Source: Bacteroidales bacterium (GTDB lineage Bacteria; Bacteroidota; Bacteroidia; Bacteroidales; P3). Taken from it: 10,714 nt of DNA. The first letter of the stretch is position 1, and each line of letters opens with the position of its first letter. Both the position numbers and the translations under genes were made by a program. The stretch covers positions 1-10,714 of the forward strand of contig JAITVC010000218.1 in the NCBI GenBank assembly GCA_031286005.1, written 5' to 3'. The notes beneath the pieces are model-generated. The model was not told the origin of the DNA. It was given only the letters and a program-made list of their open reading frames with translations, and did no database searches. Shown here in pieces: positions 1-6,200 of this stretch.

Positions 1-97
1 CCTCCGGCGAAAGAATTTCCAAAACACGCGAGTGGAATAAGTGGTGTTCGCCGTTTTGAAGACCTGAGAAGCGTAGTATTTGAATTTTTTTAGTCAT
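1..97 (-). CDS. Partial hypothetical protein, N-terminus only (possibly DUF6261-like)
   Basis: An open frame begins with ATG at 97-95 and runs off the left edge after 32 complete codons. The peptide begins MTKKIQILRFSGLQNGEHH and shows no signal peptide. The 'I-x-x-L-R-F-S-G-L-x-N-G-E-H' opening resembles, from memory, the N-terminus of Bacteroidales proteins of the DUF6261 type, which have no known function; this is a weak recognition from very few residues. No ATG lies further upstream in frame close by, and the leader before the ATG is A-rich, as usual for this phylum. The only good promoter-like box on this strand is about 285 bp upstream at 382-389, which would put the 41-bp repeat array into its 5' untranslated leader. 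Confidence 0.5.
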   Translation of the reverse strand, partial: MTKKIQILRFSGLQNGEHHLFHSRVLEILSPE

Positions 98-145
98 AAT
101 TTATCGTTTTTAAGTATAAATAATCAAAATGGAGCTATCTTTTAC

Positions 146-350
146 TGCTTTTTATGTCCCGCACTTTGTTTGGAATAAGAAACGCTTGCTTTTTATATCC
201 TGCATTTTGCTTGGAATAAGAAACAGCTGCTTTTTACGCCCTGCATTTTGCGTGGAATAAGAAGCGCTTGCTTTTTATCTCCTGCACTTTGCGTGAAATA
301 AGAAACATCTGCTTTTTATGCCCTGCATTTTGTTTGGAGTAAGAATCATC
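146..350. repeat. Five tandem 41-bp repeats, plus a decaying sixth
   Basis: Units start at 146, 187, 228, 269 and 310, each exactly 41 bp, with no insertion or deletion between them. All begin TGCTTTTTA, have a middle block close to CCTGCATTTTG and end with TGGAATAAGAAAC or a near variant. Substitutions are scattered, so this is an old array, not a recent slippage product. A sixth unit begins at 351 (TGTTTTTTT) and then loses similarity. Each unit junction can fold: at 257-278 ATAAGAAGC and GCTTTTTAT pair over nine positions (one G-U) around a GCTT loop, and the same positions pair less perfectly at the other four junctions. Variation is spread over the unit, with no conserved-repeat and unique-spacer pattern, so this is not a CRISPR array. 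Function unknown. Confidence 0.93.
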
Positions 351-381
351 TGTTTTTTTCGTTATATCATCATTTTCGAGG

Positions 382-389
382 CAAAGATA
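382..389 (-). promoter_or_regulatory. Leftward -7 promoter box (TATCTTTG)
   Basis: The minus strand reads TTTGTATCTTTGC here, matching the Bacteroidota -7 consensus TAnnTTTG and nearly identical to the boxes before ansA, tpiA and the tRNA. No clear TTTG -33 box lies 19-21 bp upstream. Initiation would be expected a few bases downstream, near 378, producing a leader of roughly 280 nt that crosses the whole 41-bp array before the start codon at 97. The box match is seen directly; its activity is inferred. Confidence 0.6.
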
Positions 390-474
390 CAAATTTTTTG
401 GGAATCGAGAGCGTGGGGGAGGAAAATATTCTGTCGCCACCATCATTCATAACGTATAACTCATAACTTTTTCG

Positions 475-482
475 TATCTTTG
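475..482 (+). promoter_or_regulatory. ansA -7 promoter box (TATCTTTG)
   Basis: GTATCTTTGCAG matches TAnnTTTG and ends only seven bases before the ATG of ansA at 490. A -33 TTTG is not evident at the expected distance; the region there reads TTCATAACG. Transcription would begin about 486-489, leaving essentially no leader for the first ATG. The same TATCTTTGCAGAA word recurs before tpiA. Confidence 0.7.
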
Positions 483-489
483 CAGAAAA

Positions 490-1527
490 ATGAAAAAACA
501 AGATATGAACCCTAAAGTCCTCTTAATCTATACCGGCGGCACCATCGGCATGGTACAAGACCCGCAATCCGGCGCATGGTCGCCGTTCGATTTCACATCG
601 CTGCTCGAAACAATGCCGAGCCTGCGCAAGCTCAATGTGGATATTGGCACACACAGTTTTTCGGAAATCATCGACTCGTCGGATATGCGTCCCGAATATT
701 GGTCGGAAATTGCGAAAGTGATCGAACAGAACTACGCCGACTACGATGGCTTTGTGGTGTTGCACGGCACGGACACGATGTCGTACACCGCTTCGGCCCT
801 GAGTTTTATGCTCGAAGGTTTGCAAAAACCGGTTATCCTCACAGGCTCGCAACTCCCGATTGGCGTGTTGCGTAGCGATGGAAAAGACAATCTGATTAAC
901 GCCATCGAAATTGCCGGTTATAAAGAAAACGGCCAAGCGCTGGTTCCCGAAGTGTGCATTTGTTTTGAAAATAATTTGTATCGCGGCAATCGCACCACTA
1001 AACTGAATGCCGAAAACTTCAACGCCTTTTATTCCGGCAATTATCCGCCGTTGGCCGAAGTGGGGATTCATGTCAAATATAACCGTCATGCGATATTGCA
1101 ACAGCCGGAAGCGCACGGTTTGCAAGTGCACACGAAATTGGACGACCGTGTGGCGATTTTGAAGATTTATCCCGGCATTTCGCAAAAGATAGTCGAGAGC
1201 GTGCTCTCCACCGACGGTTTGCAAGGCCTCATTTTAGAGACTTACGGCAGCGGCAATGCGCCATCGGTGCCATGGTTGAAAACGGCGTTGAAACGAGCTA
1301 TCGACAGCGGCCTCATTGTTCTAAACGTAACGCAATGCAAAGCCGGCAAGGTAGAAATGGGCAAATATGCCGCCAGCGTGGAACTGCTCAAAGCGGGCGT
1401 AATCAGCGGCGAGGATTTGACCACCGAATCCGCCGTAACCAAAATGATGGTTCTGTTGGGGTCAATTACACCGAAATCGAAAGTTGTGGAGTTATTGCAG
1501 ACGTCGTTGTGTGGGGAAATGATATAG
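490..1527 (+). CDS. ansA: Type I (cytoplasmic) L-asparaginase
   Basis: Hydrolyses L-asparagine to aspartate and ammonia. The 345-residue protein matches the length and motif order of E. coli AnsA. Visible active-site motifs are YTGGTIG (14-20, nucleophile Thr15), DSSDM (62-66), HGTDTM (92-97, catalytic Thr94 and Asp95), TGSQLP (118-123), LRSDG (127-131) and RGNRTTK (165-171, catalytic Lys171). There is no signal peptide, which fits the low-affinity cytoplasmic type and not the periplasmic type II enzyme. The ATG at 490 is only seven bases after the -7 box; an in-frame ATG at 505 (residue 6, MNPKVLLIYTGGT) also gives a family-like start and would leave about 15-20 nt of leader, so the true start is uncertain. 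An inverted repeat follows the stop codon, so the gene is probably monocistronic. No defect seen. Confidence 0.96.
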   Translation: MKKQDMNPKVLLIYTGGTIGMVQDPQSGAWSPFDFTSLLETMPSLRKLNVDIGTHSFSEIIDSSDMRPEYWSEIAKVIEQNYADYDGFVVLHGTDTMSYTASALSFMLEGLQKPVILTGSQLPIGVLRSDGKDNLINAIEIAGYKENGQALVPEVCICFENNLYRGNRTTKLNAENFNAFYSGNYPPLAEVGIHVKYNRHAILQQPEAHGLQVHTKLDDRVAILKIYPGISQKIVESVLSTDGLQGLILETYGSGNAPSVPWLKTALKRAIDSGLIVLNVTQCKAGKVEMGKYAASVELLKAGVISGEDLTTESAVTKMMVLLGSITPKSKVVELLQTSLCGEMI

Positions 1528-1529
1528 TG

Positions 1530-1593
1530 ATTAGTGAATAATTATGAGTGATTAGCTATTCATTAATCCCTATTCACTATTCACTAATTTTTT
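1530..1593 (+). terminator. A/T-rich inverted repeat with T-run, likely ansA terminator
   Basis: ATTAGTGAATA (1530-1540) and its exact complement TATTCACTAAT (1578-1588) form an 11-bp stem, followed by six T residues (1588-1593). The 37-nt loop contains further related pieces: AGTGATTAG occurs at 1526-1534 and 1547-1555, and CTATTCA at 1556, 1570 and 1577. The element starts just after the ansA stop codon and abuts the tpiA -7 box. The long loop and low GC content make it a weak canonical terminator, so termination is inferred. Confidence 0.5.
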
Positions 1594-1594
1594 G

Positions 1595-1602
1595 TATCTT
1601 TG
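1595..1602 (+). promoter_or_regulatory. tpiA operon -7 promoter box (TATCTTTG)
   Basis: TTTTTTGTATCTTTGCAGAA matches TAnnTTTG and shares a long word with the ansA promoter. No good -33 TTTG is seen 19-21 bp upstream, where the sequence is TATTCACT from the inverted repeat. Initiation near 1606-1609 would leave a leader of about 22 nt before the tpiA ATG, containing an A-rich stretch and no Shine-Dalgarno sequence. It would drive tpiA, prmA and the 1521-residue gene. Confidence 0.7.
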
Positions 1603-1629
1603 CAGAATTAATCAAAAAAACATAGAGTT

Positions 1630-2388
1630 ATGAGACGAAAAATTGTTGCCGGAAATTGGAAAATGAACAAAACATTTTCAGAGGCAGAAGACCTTTTGAA
1701 TGAATTGTATGATGCGCTGGACAGCAAGGTGCCATCGAATGTGGATGTGATTGTATGTCCGCCCGCACCGTATTTGGAAATGGCGGTTGATTTCTCGGAA
1801 AACGGCCATCTATCGGTTGGTGCGCAAGACGTGAGCCGATTTGAAAATGGGGCTTACACCGGTGAGATTTCGGCTTCGATGCTGAACAGTATGCAGGTGG
1901 AGTATTGCATTATCGGCCACTCCGAACGCCGCAAATATCACCACGAAACCGATGCCGATGTGGCGCAAAAAACGAATATTCTCTTGGAAAACGATATTAC
2001 GCCGATTGTTTGCTGTGGCGAAGTGCTTGACGAGCGTGAGAGCGGCACGCATTTCGATGTTGTGAAGAAACAAGTTTCGGATGCGTTGTTTCATTTGGAA
2101 CCGTTGGATTTCGCTAAAATTATCATTGCCTACGAACCCGTTTGGGCGATTGGCACCGGCAAAACCGCAACGCCCGAACAAGCCCAAGAGATGCACGCCT
2201 TCATCCGCAAAACCGTTGAAGATAAATACGGCAAAGAAATTGCAAAGAAATTGCCGATTCTTTATGGCGGAAGTTGCAATGCCAAAAATGCAAATGACCT
2301 GTTTTCGCAAGCCGATGTGGATGGCGGTTTGATTGGCGGAGCGTCTTTGGTAGCCCAAGATTTCGTGATTATAGCCAATTCTTTTTAA
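1630..2388 (+). CDS. tpiA: Triosephosphate isomerase
   Basis: Interconverts dihydroxyacetone phosphate and glyceraldehyde 3-phosphate in glycolysis and gluconeogenesis; a cytoplasmic TIM-barrel enzyme, usually dimeric. The 252-residue protein has the usual length and all key motifs: GNWKMN (8-13, substrate-binding Asn9 and Lys11), IIGHSERR (94-101, electrophile His97), AYEPVWAIGTG (167-177, catalytic base Glu169 and flexible loop 6), YGGS (212-215) and GGLIGGASL (232-240) for phosphate binding. The ATG at 1630 gives the typical RKIVAGNWKMN start. It is first in a tight unit: prmA begins two bases after its TAA, so the two are almost certainly cotranscribed. No irregularity seen. Confidence 0.98.
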   Translation: MRRKIVAGNWKMNKTFSEAEDLLNELYDALDSKVPSNVDVIVCPPAPYLEMAVDFSENGHLSVGAQDVSRFENGAYTGEISASMLNSMQVEYCIIGHSERRKYHHETDADVAQKTNILLENDITPIVCCGEVLDERESGTHFDVVKKQVSDALFHLEPLDFAKIIIAYEPVWAIGTGKTATPEQAQEMHAFIRKTVEDKYGKEIAKKLPILYGGSCNAKNANDLFSQADVDGGLIGGASLVAQDFVIIANSF

Positions 2389-2390
2389 CG

Positions 2391-3218
2391 ATGCAATATT
2401 CAGAACTTGCCATCACCCATCATCAAGAGCCGGTGCAAACCGAGATCCTTATCGCTCAACTCGGCGAATTGGGTTTCGACAGTTTTGTGGAAAATCCGAA
2501 CGAATTGTTGGCGTATATCCCTACCGAGAATGTGGTTGAAACGGCTATTAACGACTTGTTGCAGCAGACACCCAACATTGACGGTTTTGTTTTAAAGGAA
2601 ATCGAAGAACAGAATTGGAATGCCGTTTGGGAAAGCAGCTATGAGCCGGTGCGTTTCGGCGATTTTTGCACCATTCGCGCACCGTTTCACGAGCCTGTTC
2701 CGGATGTGCGGTTTGATTTAATCATTGAGCCGAAGATGTCGTTTGGCACAGCGCATCACGAAACCACAGCACTGATGATTGAATGGTTGAAAACCGAGCC
2801 TGTTGTTGGGAAGCGTGTGATGGATATGGGTTGCGGTACTGGTGTGTTGGCGATTTTAGCCAAGAAACTCGGTGCGGATTATGTCGAGGCTATCGACAAT
2901 GATACGTGGGCTTTTGAGAATACCAAAGAGAATATCTCGCGCAATCATACGCCGGAAATAGGAGTGGAATTGGGCGATGCCGGAAATCTTAATGGTAAGC
3001 GGTTTGATGTTTTTATTGCCAATATTAATCGTAATATTTTGATTCGAGATATGGCGATGTATGTTGAAACGATGCCGATCGGTGGGATTATTTTGCTGAG
3101 CGGCTTTTACAAATCCGATTTGGATGCTGTTTCGGAATCTTGCGTTGCCAATGGGCTGCGCTATGTGTCTCATCTCGAAAAAAATCATTGGATAGCTGCA
3201 AAGTTTATGAAATCATGA
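2391..3218 (+). CDS. prmA: Ribosomal protein L11 methyltransferase
   Basis: S-adenosylmethionine-dependent enzyme that methylates ribosomal protein L11. The 275-residue protein has an N-terminal substrate-recognition part (about 1-75), a linker with WESSYEPVRFGDFC (80-93), and a class I Rossmann methyltransferase domain. Motifs seen are FGTAHHETTALMIEWL (118-133, corresponding to FGTGTHPTT in E. coli PrmA), MDMGCGTGVLAILAKKLGA (144-162, SAM-binding motif I), AIDND (167-171, acidic residue after strand 2) and ANINRNIL (210-217, catalytic N-x-x-x-x-x-L region). The third motif differs from the proteobacterial GTGTH form, which I take as lineage variation. It begins two bases after tpiA, and its TGA overlaps the next start as ATGA, implying translational coupling to the 1521-residue protein. 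Confidence 0.93.
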   Translation: MQYSELAITHHQEPVQTEILIAQLGELGFDSFVENPNELLAYIPTENVVETAINDLLQQTPNIDGFVLKEIEEQNWNAVWESSYEPVRFGDFCTIRAPFHEPVPDVRFDLIIEPKMSFGTAHHETTALMIEWLKTEPVVGKRVMDMGCGTGVLAILAKKLGADYVEAIDNDTWAFENTKENISRNHTPEIGVELGDAGNLNGKRFDVFIANINRNILIRDMAMYVETMPIGGIILLSGFYKSDLDAVSESCVANGLRYVSHLEKNHWIAAKFMKS

Positions 3219-6200
3219 AGCGGTTTGCATTCATCGTTTGTTGTTTGTTCCTGTTTGTGCCGGTAGAAGGGCAAACATTCAAAACCTTTTCGGGAGATGA
3301 CGCAACATTTTTAGAGGAATGCAAACAGTATTTTTTATCGGATCGCAACGCTGAAAAAAAGCAGAAAGAGAAGGCCATTGAATTAGTTGGTCAGTTTTCG
3401 GTATTCTTCAACACGCTGTCGAGAGAAGAAACGGTGGCGTTTCTGAACATGTGTAGTGCCGCTCTTAATGCCAATATGCGGCCGTTTCCTACATTTGAGA
3501 ATGTATTGAAGTCGGCTGTGAGTTTTTACACATCCGGACAATATGCAACAAGTTTTTATCAGTACGTCCGGGCTTTGACCATGCTGGCCGAAAACCGGAA
3601 GATGCGTGATTTCGATTCGTTTCTGAAAAGCACCAATCGTCTGTTTGAAACGGGATTTATCTACGAAAGCATGTCGGCTAAATGGTATGTGGATGGCGAA
3701 TGGTTGTTTGAATTTTATGAAAGTAAACCACGTTTTGTCTTCTTGAAAACGAATTTGACCTGTTATGCAAATCGCGACAGTACAAAGGTTCATTTAACGC
3801 AAGGTGCATTCTACCCTTTGCAATCGTTGTGGGAAGGTAAGACCGGTTTGGTTGATTTTGCACGTGCAGGCTACGACTTGAACGAAATGTTTATTCAGCT
3901 CAACGAGTATGTTATCAATCTCAAAACATCGCGCTACCAAGCGGACTCGGTAAATTTCTTTAATAAGATTTATTTTCAGAAACCGATGTTCGGGCGCATG
4001 GAAGAGAAGGTGTTGCCCAACGTCAAAGTCGGGCAGGCATCCTACCCAAGATTTGTTTCTTACGAAAGCAATTTGAAAATAGACAATCTCTTTCCAAATG
4101 TAGATTTTGAAGGTCAGTATATGCAAATGGGAAGCCGTGTTAAATGCGGAGAGAAAGAAGAAACGGCATTATTGAAATTTCGACAGAACGATGAAATCAT
4201 ACTGACGGTTTTGGCGAAGAATTTTATCTTCGGACGCCAGCGGATTTCAACGCCTTTGGCAGAAGTTCGTATTCCGCTCGATGATGGGGAAATTTTACAT
4301 TCGACCTGTGAAGTTCGATACGACGACACACGGCGTGAGTTATCGGTTCTGCATCCGGCCATGAATGCTTTCAAAAATCCGATTCACAACAGTTATCACG
4401 AACTGGATATGTATGTTGAAGCCATCTATTGGCAGATTGATTCGACACAAATGGAGTTTAGGATGTTGAAGATTCCTAACCATGAGGGCATCGGAGTTTT
4501 TGAGTCAAAACAATTTTTTTCCGCACAGGATATACAGGTATTGATGGAGCAGATAGACTACAATCCGTTGTTTGTGCTTCGTAAAATGTCGGAAGAATTT
4601 CGCACGGAAACCTTGCTTGTATCATCTGTTGCAGACTATTTCAGACAAGACGTTACACAAACCAAAGTGATGCTTCTGCGTATGGCGTCGATGGGATTCT
4701 TGCGTTATGATGCGGAAAACGAAACGGTAGTTTTGCAAGACAAGCTATTCCATTTTTTGCAGGCTTCTGCAAAACGTGCCGATTATGATATACTGAGGAT
4801 TGTTTCGCAACAGACGGATACCGCTAATGCGATATTGGACATTAAAACGCGGGACTTATCCATATTCGGCGTTGAGAAAATTGATTTGAGTACGGCGCAA
4901 AATGTCTATGTGATTCCCGATCGGCAATCCGTTATTGTTAAGAAAAATCGAGATTTTACGTTCAAAGGCACCGTGCATTGCGGTAAATTTGATTTCATAG
5001 CATCAAGTTGTTATTTTGATTATGATCAGTTCAAAATTGCAATGGATACCGTTGAAATTCTTGAATTTTCAGTGAAACACGGTACGCCGGATATATATGG
5101 AAATTATTCGCTCAAAGCGATTGAAACAGCTATAGAGCAATTGGCCGGAGAAATTCTCATTGATAGCGTTGCGAATAAATCCGGAAAGGACTACTATCCC
5201 CAGTATCCGATTTTTACCAGCAATAAAGATTCTTATGTGCGTTATGACAAGCCGGATATACAGAATGGCGTGTATACGTTTGATAAATTTTTCTATACTA
5301 TTTATCCATTCAAACTTGAAAGATTGAATAATTTTGAAACCGATAAGTTAAAGTTTGAAGGACATTTGACGTCTTCCGGAATGTTTCCCGACATTTTCAA
5401 AGAATTGAGAGTTATGCCCGATTTTTCGTTGGGATTTGAAACGGTTGCGCCGGATTCGGCATGGCCTGTTTATCAAGGACGAGGTAAATTTTATGATACT
5501 TTGTATTTGAGTAACGATGGTTTGATTGGTAGCGGAAAATTGGATTTTCTAACGTCGACCAATTTCTCAGACCGCTTTATTTTTATGCCAGATTCAGTGA
5601 ATGCGATTATTCAGGTCTTCGATGTAGAGGCGCAGAGCATTGGTGCGGAATTTCCGACAGCGGCAGCAAAATTGGCACAATTGCATTGGCGACCGTATCG
5701 AAACTTTTTCTCTACGACCAACAACGTTGATGGATTTTCCATATTCGACGACGAAATCGTTTTCTACGGAGAGCTGATATTGGCAGATACCGGTATGATT
5801 GCTAATGGCCGAGCGGTTTTCAAGACGAACACTGAAATGCAGAGCGAAAAATTTGTGGTCAAGAACAGAGAATTAATATCCGACCAAGTGAAGTTTGGAA
5901 TCAAGAGTAAAGATGGAAAAATCACAGCTATTGAATCCAAAGACTATTCCGTTCGCGTGAATTTTGATGAACAGAAAGGTTATCTGCAAAGTAATCATCC
6001 GGATAATTTTGTTGGGTTTCCTTTCAATCAATATGTCTGCTATATGAACGAGTTGGAATGGGATATGAAAACGAATCTTGTGCTGTTGAAGAATTCGAAA
6101 AAGTCATCGTATACCGACGAGCAATTGAATAGGATGACCTTGCGGGAACTTGTTGCGATTGGCGATGATTTGCCGGGCTCGGATTTTGTTTCGCAACACG

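Larger units (their letters stand above)
98..489. other. 392-bp divergent intergenic region
   Basis: This gap separates the leftward partial gene from ansA. It contains a five-unit 41-bp tandem array (146-350), a leftward promoter box (382-389) and a rightward box (475-482). Short open frames crossing it have no coding character, and the 41-bp period (not a multiple of three) argues against a repeat protein. Positions 98-145 are A/T-rich leader sequence in which I see nothing specific. Positions 390-474 hold no further recognisable element beyond a G-rich patch near 409-421. Confidence 0.8.

Noticed and set aside
146..350. CRISPR array
   Set aside because: The 41-bp units have diffuse variation and no split into invariant repeat and unique spacer; no cas genes are present.
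234..446. Leftward 70-residue frame across the repeat array
   Set aside because: It crosses a 41-bp-period noncoding array and a promoter box, and shows no periodic protein repeat.
523..1224. 233-residue open frame antisense to ansA
   Set aside because: It lies fully inside a well-supported gene, has no recognisable domain, and arises from the codon pattern of the real gene on the other strand.
1810..2358. 182-residue open frame antisense to tpiA
   Set aside because: It overlaps a gene with all catalytic motifs intact, and its composition is that of a reverse-strand shadow.
3140..3214. Upstream start for the giant protein, giving 25 extra residues
   Set aside because: It would overlap prmA by 79 bp and bury the signal peptide; the ATG at 3215 gives an ATGA coupling and a normal signal sequence.
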